Of a stretch of 64,000 bases of DNA, positions 51,536 through 58,852 are shown in pieces. The notes under the pieces were generated by a model, which saw nothing but the letters and a program-made list of their open reading frames with translations, made no database searches and had not been told where the DNA came from. Source of the DNA: Amycolatopsis iheyensis. GTDB taxonomy: Bacteria > Actinomycetota > Actinomycetes > Mycobacteriales > Pseudonocardiaceae. Location of the stretch: NCBI RefSeq assembly GCF_024703995.1, contig NZ_JAMXQV010000042.1, positions 1 through 64,000 of the forward strand, in the 5' to 3' direction. Position numbers and translations under genes: made by a program. Each line of letters starts with the position of its first letter. Positions within the stretch are counted from its first letter, which is position 1.

Positions 51536-51570
51536 GTACGCTTTGCGTACATCATGAACGCTATGCGGAC
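51536..51570. promoter_or_regulatory. Two IclR-type operators between regulator and aromatic operon
   Basis: GTACGCTTTGCGTAC (51536-51550) is a perfect 6-3-6 inverted repeat. GAACGCTATGCGGAC (51556-51570) is a matching copy shifted by exactly 20 bases, about two helical turns. Both lie between the reductase start (51521) and the IclR gene. Confidence 0.75.
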
Positions 51571-51634
51571 ACGTTAAGGAGAGTCCCCCGGCGGGTGCGC
51601 ATTGTCAAGACGGCCGGTGCGGGAGGATGTCCGG

Positions 51635-52429
51635 ATGGAGACCGACCGCGACTTCATCCAGAGCATCGAGCGGGGATTCGCCGTGCTGATGGCGTTCGAC
51701 GCCGAGCGCGCGAACCCGACGCTCGCCGAGCTGGCGACCGCGACCGGCCTGTCCCGCCCGGCCGTCCGCCGGATCCTCCTGACGCTGCAACGGCTCGGGT
51801 ACGTCCGCGGCGACGGCCCGCGCTGGTCGCTGACCCCGCGCGTGCTGAGCATCGGCCAGCACTACTCGGCGTCGCACGGGATGATCGAGACCGCCCAGCC
51901 GCGGTTGCTGAGCCTCGCCGAGGAGACCGGCGAGTCGGCGTCACTGGCCGCGCTGGACGGCGCGGAGGTCGTCTACGTCGCCCGGGTGCCGGTGCGGCGG
52001 ATCATGAGCATCAACGTCTCGATCGGCACGCGGGTGCCGGCGCACGCGACATCGATGGGCCGGGTGCTGCTGGCCTGGGCGCCGCCGGCCCTGGTCGAGG
52101 AGGTGGTGGCCGCCGGCCTGCCGCGGTTCACGGCGTCGACGGTCACCGACGGGGACGGCTTCCGCCAGGCACTGCGGACCGTGCAGGACCAGGGCTGGTC
52201 ACTGGTCGCCGAGGAGCTCGAGGAAGGGCTGCTGTCGGTGTCGGCGCCGGTGCGCGACGCGAGCGGGGCGGTGGTGGCGGCGCTGGCGTCGTCGACGTCG
52301 AGCGGGCGGTCGGACGTCGAGAAGCTGCGGCAGGAGGTGGTGCCGCTGGTCGTGCGCACGGCCGCGCGGATCAGCGCCGACCTCGGGCACCGGGTCGCGC
52401 CGGGCCGCGGCCGTGACGGGTTCTTCTGA
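51635..52429 (+). CDS. IclR-family regulator of the phenol/catechol operon
   Basis: The product has 264 residues. Winged helix about 10-70 (FIQSIERGFAVLMAFDAERA, TGLSRPAVRRILLTLQRLGY); IclR effector domain about 85-260 (VARVPVRRIMSINVSIGTRV, HATSMGRVLLAW). This is the PcaR/CatR-like branch that responds to muconate or protocatechuate-type intermediates. ATG 51635 lies after GGGAGG. Divergent from the operon it probably controls. Confidence 0.88.
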   Translation: METDRDFIQSIERGFAVLMAFDAERANPTLAELATATGLSRPAVRRILLTLQRLGYVRGDGPRWSLTPRVLSIGQHYSASHGMIETAQPRLLSLAEETGESASLAALDGAEVVYVARVPVRRIMSINVSIGTRVPAHATSMGRVLLAWAPPALVEEVVAAGLPRFTASTVTDGDGFRQALRTVQDQGWSLVAEELEEGLLSVSAPVRDASGAVVAALASSTSSGRSDVEKLRQEVVPLVVRTAARISADLGHRVAPGRGRDGFF

Positions 52430-52448
52430 GGGGCCCTCGGTCGTCGCC

Positions 52449-52643
52449 TCAGTCGTCGTCGAAGACCGACAGGGCTTGACGGCGGTGGAGCAGCTCGACG
52501 GCGACGTCGAGCTGGCGTTCGAGCTCCTTGAGCCGGAGGCGTTCCGCCGGGGTCAGCCCGCCGTGGTGGAGGGCACCCTTGCGCAGCTGGTGCTCTTCGT
52601 CGATCAGGTCGGCGATGCGGTCGGTGATTTCGTGCGCTGCCAT
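52449..52643 (-). CDS. DUF2630 small protein
   Basis: The product has 64 residues: AHEITDRIADLIDEEHQLRK, then LTPAERLRLKELERQLDVAV, an all-helical charged protein typical of DUF2630. AGGAGGGG lies before the ATG. Function unknown. It converges with the IclR gene. Confidence 0.78.
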   Translation of the reverse strand: MAAHEITDRIADLIDEEHQLRKGALHHGGLTPAERLRLKELERQLDVAVELLHRRQALSVFDDD

Positions 52644-52699
52644 GGGAAATCCCCTCCTGTCCGCCCGTGAGCATACGCCGCGAGGGTAGCCTCGCCCGG

Positions 52700-53695
52700 G
52701 TGATCCACGTCGCCGATCTGGTGCGCGCCCGCGGCGCCCGGGCAAGCCTGTGTGTCGTGCGGGACGGCCGGGTGCTGCTCGACATCGGTGTCGGCGGCCC
52801 GCCGGACGCGCTGTTCTGGATCTTCTCGGCGAGCAAGCCGTTCGTCGCGCTGCTGGTGCACCAGCTGGCGGCCCGTGCCCTGGTGGACCTGGACGTCCCG
52901 GTGGCCCGCTACTGGCCGGAGTTCGCGGGCGGCGGCAAGGGCGCGGTGACGATCCGCCAGGTGCTGTCCCACCGCTCGGGCTTCGCGACGGCGCGCGGCT
53001 TCGCGGGGGACGCGCTCACGATGACGGACTGGCCGCGCGCGGTCCGGGCGATCGAGCGAGCCCGGGTTCGCTGGGAGCCCGGCTCGGCGGCGGCCTACCA
53101 GCCGATCGTGTACGGCCACGTGCTGGGCGAGCTGGTCAGGCGGGTCACCGGAGTTTCGGTCGCTTCGCTGCTTTCGTCGGAGTTCCTGGATCCGCTGGGC
53201 CTCGCGGACACGCATCTGGGGCTGCCCGCGTCGCTGTGGCCCCGGCACGTCCCGGTCCGCGGCTACGGCCTGGGCGGCCCACCGACGGCCCACCTGGTGA
53301 ACCGCCGCGCGGTCCGCCGCGCGGTGATCCCGGCGGCGGGCATCTCGACCACGGCCCGCGACCTGGCCCGGTTCTACAGCGCGCTGCTGGACGGCTTCGC
53401 CGCCCCTGCGGTGACGGAGGCCCGCCGGCCATCGGGCGACCCGGTGGTCGACCGCACGATCGGCACCCGCATCCACTGGGCCCACGGCTTCCAGCTGGGC
53501 GGGGTGGGCCGCCCGATGGGCCGGCTGAGCACGAGCGAGACGTTCGGCCACAACGGCAGCAACTGCTGCATCGCCTGGGCGGACCCGGTGCGTCGCGTGG
53601 CGTTCGCGTATCTGACGGACCGGTTGGTGTCCGGCCACAGCGCGGCGGCCCACCTGGGCGAGGTGGCGGACGCAGTGCTGAAGGCCTGCGACTGA
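52700..53695 (+). CDS. Serine beta-lactamase-like hydrolase
   Basis: The product has 331 residues. Class C/esterase-type motifs: FSASKPFVALLV (SxxK nucleophile), AAYQPIVYGHVLGELV (Tyr motif) and FGHNGSNCCIAW (HxG-like). No signal peptide, so it probably acts inside the cell as an esterase or peptidase rather than in resistance. The GTG at 52700 is seven bases after TAGCCT, an arrangement seen in leaderless actinobacterial genes. Confidence 0.82.
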   Translation: MIHVADLVRARGARASLCVVRDGRVLLDIGVGGPPDALFWIFSASKPFVALLVHQLAARALVDLDVPVARYWPEFAGGGKGAVTIRQVLSHRSGFATARGFAGDALTMTDWPRAVRAIERARVRWEPGSAAAYQPIVYGHVLGELVRRVTGVSVASLLSSEFLDPLGLADTHLGLPASLWPRHVPVRGYGLGGPPTAHLVNRRAVRRAVIPAAGISTTARDLARFYSALLDGFAAPAVTEARRPSGDPVVDRTIGTRIHWAHGFQLGGVGRPMGRLSTSETFGHNGSNCCIAWADPVRRVAFAYLTDRLVSGHSAAAHLGEVADAVLKACD

Positions 53696-53705
53696 CCCGC
53701 CGAAT

Positions 53706-53850
53706 GCGCCCCAATGTGGCGTTCGGCGCATCCAGCGCACCCAATGTGGCGTTGGGTGCGTCCAACGCACCCAATGTGGCGTTCGGTGCGTCCAACGCAC
53801 CCAATGTGGCGTTCGGTGCATCCAACGCACCCAACGCCACATTGGGGCGC
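53706..53850. repeat. 30-bp-unit compound repeat, copy 2 (long)
   Basis: Four direct units with core CCCAATGTGGCGTT (AATG at 53713, 53743, 53773 and 53803, exactly 30 bases apart) are closed by an inverted copy, CCCAACGCCACATTGGGGCG, ending 53850. The ends form an inverted repeat starting GCGCCCCAATGTGGCGTT. It fills the gap between the convergent hydrolase and LysR genes. Confidence 0.9.
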
Positions 53851-53863
53851 TTGAGACCGGGGG

Positions 53864-54739
53864 TCAGGCGCGGGCCAGCTCCACGAACGCCTTCACCACC
53901 GGTGCCACCGCACCGCTCCGCCAAGCCAGCCCGAGGTCGATCACCGGCACCGGCTCCTCCAGTCGCCGCAACACCACCCCGCGACGCCGTAGCGCCCGCG
54001 CCCGGTGCTCCGGCACCGCCGCGATTCCCGCGCCCTCCGCGACCGCGCGCATCAGCTGCTCGTCCTCCGGCTCCTCGCGCACGATGCGCGGCACTCCGCC
54101 CGGCCACACCTGTGCGCTGATCGCGTCGTACTGGCCCGGGCCGTTCGACCGCGGCCAGAACACCACCGGCTCCGCCGCGATCCACGCCCGCCGCAGCCGG
54201 CCGCGGCGGCGGGCCAACGCGTGCCCGGACGGCAGCGCGATCAGCACCTCCTCCGAGCCCACCACCGCCACCTCCACACCCGGCCGGGATACCGGCGGCC
54301 GCACGAAGCCGACGTCGATTTCGCCCGTCGACAGGCGCTCCAGGTTCAAGCTCGTCCAGCCCGTCTCCAACGCCAGCGAGACGTCCGGGAACGCCGCGCG
54401 ATACGCCGCCACCAGGTCGCCGGCCAGTGGGCCCGGGGCCGACCGCGTGTACGCGATCCGCAGCCGGCCGGCGAAGCCGCGGCCCGCCGCCGCGATGACG
54501 CCGCGGGCCTGGTCCAGCCGGGTGAGCAGTTCGCGCGCCTCCGCAGCCGCCACGCGGCCCGCCTCCGTCAGCGCGAACCGCGGCCCCGAGCGGTCCAGCA
54601 GCGCCACCCCCAGCTCCGCCTCGAACGCGCGGATCTGCTGGCTCAGCGACGGCTGCGACACGAACAGCCGCGCGGCCGCCCGCGTGAAGTGCATCTCCTC
54701 GGCGAGCACGGCGAAGTAGTGCCATCGACGCAGGTCCAC
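53864..54739 (-). CDS. LysR-family regulator
   Basis: The product has 291 residues. Winged helix at 1-60 (MDLRRWHYFAVLAEEMHFTR, FVSQPSLSQQIRAFEAELGV) and a type 2 periplasmic-binding effector domain (GRLRIAYTRSAPGPLAGDLV). Divergent from the PLP decarboxylase, with a perfect palindrome between them. It probably controls that gene and itself. Confidence 0.88.
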   Translation of the reverse strand: MDLRRWHYFAVLAEEMHFTRAAARLFVSQPSLSQQIRAFEAELGVALLDRSGPRFALTEAGRVAAAEARELLTRLDQARGVIAAAGRGFAGRLRIAYTRSAPGPLAGDLVAAYRAAFPDVSLALETGWTSLNLERLSTGEIDVGFVRPPVSRPGVEVAVVGSEEVLIALPSGHALARRRGRLRRAWIAAEPVVFWPRSNGPGQYDAISAQVWPGGVPRIVREEPEDEQLMRAVAEGAGIAAVPEHRARALRRRGVVLRRLEEPVPVIDLGLAWRSGAVAPVVKAFVELARA

Positions 54740-54746
54740 CCAGCCA

Positions 54747-54765
54747 CTATAGGCCAGGCCTATAG
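54747..54765. promoter_or_regulatory. LysR-type operator
   Basis: CTATAGGCC and GGCCTATAG flank a single A, forming a perfect 19-base inverted repeat that contains the T-N11-A LysR motif. It lies 8 bases from the LysR start. Confidence 0.75.
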
Positions 54766-54821
54766 ATCAAGAGGGACCGAGTCTTGGACCGGGCCGCGGC
54801 GCCGGCCCGAGACTGGGGATC

Positions 54822-56114
54822 GTGAACCGCACCGATCGCAAGCTCCGTGCCCTCGCCGCCGCCGCGGACCGGGACCTCCTCGACCCCCTGGCCGGGTTCG
54901 TCGACCTCGCCGGCCTCCGCGAAGCCGTCGAGGACCTCACCAAGGCCTTCGCCCCGCTCGGGCGCGTCCAGCACACCGTCGCCGCCAAGGCCTGCGGGCT
55001 CGCGCCCGTCCTGCGCTACCTCGCCGATCTCGGGGTCGACGCCGAGGTCGCGAGCCCCGGCGAGACGGCGGTCGCCGAAGCCGCCGGCATCCGCGGCGCT
55101 CGGCTCGTGCTCGACTCCCCCGCCAAGACGACGGCCGAGCTCGCGCACGCCCTGGCCGAGGGCACCGCGATCAACGCCGACAACTTCCAGGAGCTCGCCC
55201 GCATCGACGACCTGGTCGGCCAAGACCCACGCTCGGTCCTCGGCCTGCGGATCAACCCCCAGGTCGGGGCCGGCCGGATCGGCGACACCAGCACCGCGAC
55301 CGCGACGTCGAAGTTCGGCATTCCGTTGCGGGACAACCGAACCCGCATCGTCGAAGCCTTCGCGGAACGTCCGTGGCTGACCCGGCTGCACGTCCACGTC
55401 GGCTCGCAGGGCTGCCCGCCGGAGCTGATGGCCGAGGGCGTCGCCGCCGTGCACGACCTCGCCGAAGAGATCAACACCCACCGGCGGCAGGTCACCAGTC
55501 TCGACCTCGGCGGCGGCCTGCCGGTCGACTTCGCCTCCGAGGACCCCGGCCCCACTTACGCCGACTACGTGGCAACACTCTTGGCGAAGGTCCCCGCGCT
55601 CGCCGACGGGCGCTACTCCTTCGTCACCGAGTTCGGCCGGTCCCTGCTGGCGAAGAACGGGTTCCTCGTCAGCACCGTCGAGTACACGAAGGTCGCCGGC
55701 GGCCGGCCCATCGCCGTGACGCACGCGGGCGCGCAGGTCGCGGCCCGCACGGTGCTGCAGCCGGAACACTGGCCGCTGCGCCTCACCGCGCTCGACGCCC
55801 AGGGCCGCCCGAAGACCGGACTCGAAGTGCCGCAGGACATCGCCGGCCCGTTGTGCTTCGCGGGCGACCTCCTGGCGAAGGAACGGCCGCTGCCGCTGCT
55901 CGAGCCCGGCGACCTCGTCGTCGCCCACGACACCGGCGCGTACTACTTCGGCGCGCACTACGCGTACAACACGCTGCCGCGCCCGGCCGTGCACGGCTTC
56001 ACGGTGTCCGCGCACGGACACGTGGAGTTCACGCCGATCCGCCGCGCGCAGTCCCTGGCCGAGCTGGTCGCGGACGCGGGCGCCGAATACGTCGGAGCGC
56101 TCCCGGAAGCGTGA
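54822..56114 (+). CDS. Fold-type III PLP decarboxylase (diaminopimelate decarboxylase-like)
   Basis: The product has 430 residues. The PLP lysine is in RVQHTVAAKACGLAPVLRYL; HVHVGSQG, LDLGGGLPVDF and TEFGRSL are family motifs, and HDTGAYYFGAHYAYNTLPRP resembles the C-terminal active-site segment. The set of residues is that of LysA/ornithine-type decarboxylases, but the typical LysA C-x-E-S-D motif is replaced by LCFAGDLLAKER, so the substrate is probably another amino acid. GTG start. Divergent from a LysR gene. Confidence 0.8.
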   Translation: MNRTDRKLRALAAAADRDLLDPLAGFVDLAGLREAVEDLTKAFAPLGRVQHTVAAKACGLAPVLRYLADLGVDAEVASPGETAVAEAAGIRGARLVLDSPAKTTAELAHALAEGTAINADNFQELARIDDLVGQDPRSVLGLRINPQVGAGRIGDTSTATATSKFGIPLRDNRTRIVEAFAERPWLTRLHVHVGSQGCPPELMAEGVAAVHDLAEEINTHRRQVTSLDLGGGLPVDFASEDPGPTYADYVATLLAKVPALADGRYSFVTEFGRSLLAKNGFLVSTVEYTKVAGGRPIAVTHAGAQVAARTVLQPEHWPLRLTALDAQGRPKTGLEVPQDIAGPLCFAGDLLAKERPLPLLEPGDLVVAHDTGAYYFGAHYAYNTLPRPAVHGFTVSAHGHVEFTPIRRAQSLAELVADAGAEYVGALPEA

Positions 56115-56154
56115 TCACCGGCGTACCATCCGGGCACGCCGAGGAAGGGCTGCC

Positions 56155-57648
56155 ATGGGGGACAGTCGGGAACTACCGCGGTTCGCCGCGCTTCAGGTGG
56201 GCATCGTCGTCGCGGTCCAGGCCGTGGTGCTGACCGCGCTGTCCGGCCGTTTCGGCTTCCACCGCGACGAGCTGTACTTCGTCGCGGCGGGCCACCGGCC
56301 GGACTGGGGTTACGTCGACAACCCGCCGATCACGCCGTGGCTCGCCCGCGCGTCGACGGCGGTGTTCGGCGAGACGCCGACCGGTCTGCGGGTCGTCGCG
56401 ACCCTGCTCGGCGTGGCGACAGTCGTGGTCGTCACGCTGATCGCCCGCGAGTTCGGCGGCGGCCGCGGCGCGCAGCTCTTCACCGCGCTCGCGACGGCGT
56501 TGTCGTCGTACGTGCTGGTGATCTCCCACATGCTCGCCACGAACTCCGCGGACCTGCTGCTGTGGTCGCTGATCGCCTTGTCCGGCCTGAAGCTCCTGCG
56601 CACCGGCGACGGTCGCTGGTGGCTCGCGGTCGGGGCCGCCGCCGGGGTCGGCATGGCGAACAAGTGGCTGGTCCTGCTCCTGCTGTCCGGGCTGGGTGTC
56701 GGTGTCCTCGTCGCCGGGCCGCGCCGGGTGCTGCGGAGCCGGTGGCTCGCGGCCGGGATCGGAATCGCGGCCCTGCTGACCGCGCCGGTCGTGCTCTGGC
56801 AGGCGCGGCACGGCTGGCCGATGCTCACCGTCGCCGGCGGGATCAGCGAGGACGACGGCGGCGAGAACCGGGCGCTGTTCGTGCCGATGCAGCTGGTCCT
56901 GCTCTCGCCGGTGCTGGTGCCGGTGTGGGTCGCCGGGCTCGTGCGGCCGTGGCGTGACCCGGCGCTGCGCTGGGCCCGCGCCCTGGCGATCGCCTACCCG
57001 GTGGTCTGCGTCGAACTCGTCGCCCTGGGCGGGAAGCCGTATTACGCCATCCCGCTCCTGCTGCCGCTCGTCGCGCTCGGCGCCGACCCGGCACTGCGGT
57101 GGCTGCGGCGCGGCGGAACGGCGCGGCGGGCGCTCACCGGCGCGGCGACCGCGGTCTGCCTGGTCGTGTCCGTCCTCATCGGACTTCCGGTCGTGCCGCC
57201 GCCGGCGCTCGACGGGGTGCTGCTGGCGATGAACAAGGAGCCCGGTGAGCAGGTCGGCTGGCCGGAGTTCACCGACACGGTCGCCGGCGCCTGGGCACGG
57301 ATCCCGGCTACCGAACGGGACACGGCGGTGATCGTCGCCGGGAACTACGGCGAAGCGGGCGCGATCGAACACTACGGGCCCACGCGCGGGCTGCCCCAGC
57401 CGTATTCACCGCACATGTCCTACGCGGACTGGGGCCCGCCACCGGACCGGCTCGTCGGCCCGGTGCTGCTCGTCGGCGGCTTCGAGCGTGGCTCCCCCGC
57501 GGCGCACCTGATCACCGGGTGCCGGGTGGTGGCCAAGAACCGCACGGCCGGCGGCGTCGACAACGACGAGAACGGCACCCCGATCTCGTTGTGCACGCTG
57601 ACCGAGCCGTGGTCGACCGCCTGGCCGAAGCTGCGCCAGTTCTACTGA
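56155..57648 (+). CDS. GT39-like membrane glycosyltransferase
   Basis: The product has 497 residues. About ten membrane segments. FGFHRDELYFVAAGHRPDWG and YVDNPPITPWLAR have the first-loop DE motif of ArnT/PMT-type polyprenyl-phosphate-sugar transferases; NKWLVLLLLSGLGVG follows. The C-terminal third is a soluble extracytoplasmic domain. Acceptor unknown. ATG lies 41 bases after the decarboxylase stop with GAAGGG upstream. Confidence 0.82.
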   Translation: MGDSRELPRFAALQVGIVVAVQAVVLTALSGRFGFHRDELYFVAAGHRPDWGYVDNPPITPWLARASTAVFGETPTGLRVVATLLGVATVVVVTLIAREFGGGRGAQLFTALATALSSYVLVISHMLATNSADLLLWSLIALSGLKLLRTGDGRWWLAVGAAAGVGMANKWLVLLLLSGLGVGVLVAGPRRVLRSRWLAAGIGIAALLTAPVVLWQARHGWPMLTVAGGISEDDGGENRALFVPMQLVLLSPVLVPVWVAGLVRPWRDPALRWARALAIAYPVVCVELVALGGKPYYAIPLLLPLVALGADPALRWLRRGGTARRALTGAATAVCLVVSVLIGLPVVPPPALDGVLLAMNKEPGEQVGWPEFTDTVAGAWARIPATERDTAVIVAGNYGEAGAIEHYGPTRGLPQPYSPHMSYADWGPPPDRLVGPVLLVGGFERGSPAAHLITGCRVVAKNRTAGGVDNDENGTPISLCTLTEPWSTAWPKLRQFY

Positions 57649-57667
57649 GCCCGCTACCCTCGGGCGC

Positions 57668-58852
57668 ATGGTGGCGACGCGCACGGCGGTGGCCGTGCTG
57701 GGGGCGGGCCCGGCCGGGCTCACGGTGGCGAACCTCCTGCGGCGCGCGGGGATCGGCTGCGTGCTGCTGGAGACCGAGAGCCGGGCGTTCATCGAGCAGC
57801 GGCCGCGGGCTGGGTTCATCGAAGAGTGGGCAGTCCGCGGGCTCGAGCAACGCGGCCTCGGCGAGCAGCTCGTCGCGAAGGCGCCGCGGCACGAGAAGTT
57901 CGAGTTCCGCTTCGCCGGGCGGCGGCGGGAGTTCCGCTACGGCGACGTCACCGGGCAGCGGCATTTCGTGTACCCGCAACAACTCCTGGTGACGGACCTG
58001 GTCACGCAGTACACCGAAGCCGGCGGCGAAGCGGTCTTCGAGGTCTCCGACGTCGCCCTGCACGACCTGACGTCGGACTCCCCCGCCGTCACGTTCCGGA
58101 CCGCCGAGGGCGAGCACCGGCTCGATTGTGACTTCGTCGCCGGCTGCGACGGCGCCCGGGGTGTCTCCCAGGGGTACCTGCCACCGGAAACCACGGTGAA
58201 GTCCCACCACGACTACGGAATCGGCTGGCTGGCGCTGCTCGCGGAGGCGCCGCCGTCAGCCGACGGTGCGCTGTTCGGCATCCACCCGCGCGGGTTCGCC
58301 GCGCACATGGCGCGCACGCCGACGGTGACCCGCTTCTACCTGCAGACCGAGCCGGGCGAGACCGAGGCGGACTGGCCCGACGAGCGCGTCTGGCAGGAGC
58401 TGCACGCGCGGCTCACCGTGCCCGGCGGCGAAATCATCGACGGCGAGCTGGTCGAGAAGCGGCTCCTCGACATGCACAACTACGTCGTGGAGCCGATGTC
58501 GCACGGCCGGCTGCACCTGGCCGGCGAGTCCGCGCACCTCGTGGCGCCGATCGCGGCGAAGGGCATGAACCTCGCCCTGCACGACGCGTTCCTGCTCAGC
58601 GAAGCGTTCGAGGCGCACTACGCGGGGGACCCGGCGAAGCTGGCCGGGTACTCCGCCGCCTGCCTGCCGCTGATCTGGCAGTACCAGGAGTTTTCGCTGT
58701 GGCTGTCCGACATCTTCCACCACACCGCGACCGCGGGCGGAAACCCGTTCCTGGCGCGCATCGCGGAAGCCCGGATGCGCCGCCTGCTGGGTTCGCCCGC
58801 GGCCGCGGCGGCGTTCGCGGAGCTCTACATCGGCAAGAACGCCGACCTCTAG
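57668..58852 (+). CDS. pobA: 4-hydroxybenzoate 3-monooxygenase-type flavoprotein
   Basis: The product has 394 residues. FAD motif VAVLGAGPAGLTVANLLRRA at the N-terminus; DFVAGCDGARGVSQGYLP has the DG motif; HGRLHLAGESAHLVAPIAAK has the GD-like FAD-ribityl segment. YGIGWLALLAEAPPSADGAL and the 394-residue length match PobA. It would yield protocatechuate from 4-hydroxybenzoate, another lignin-type aromatic. No pca genes are adjacent. Its stop lies in a CTAG shared with the convergent GH29 gene. Confidence 0.83.
   Translation: MVATRTAVAVLGAGPAGLTVANLLRRAGIGCVLLETESRAFIEQRPRAGFIEEWAVRGLEQRGLGEQLVAKAPRHEKFEFRFAGRRREFRYGDVTGQRHFVYPQQLLVTDLVTQYTEAGGEAVFEVSDVALHDLTSDSPAVTFRTAEGEHRLDCDFVAGCDGARGVSQGYLPPETTVKSHHDYGIGWLALLAEAPPSADGALFGIHPRGFAAHMARTPTVTRFYLQTEPGETEADWPDERVWQELHARLTVPGGEIIDGELVEKRLLDMHNYVVEPMSHGRLHLAGESAHLVAPIAAKGMNLALHDAFLLSEAFEAHYAGDPAKLAGYSAACLPLIWQYQEFSLWLSDIFHHTATAGGNPFLARIAEARMRRLLGSPAAAAAFAELYIGKNADL

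Noticed and set aside
52604..53842. Minus-strand ORF with repeated WVRWTHRTPHWVR-like peptides
   Set aside because: It is only the translation of the 30-bp repeat and the antisense of the beta-lactamase-like gene; no start signal or family resemblance.
53706..53850. CRISPR array
   Set aside because: The 30-bp units are contiguous, with no unique spacers, and the last copy is inverted; no cas genes are nearby.
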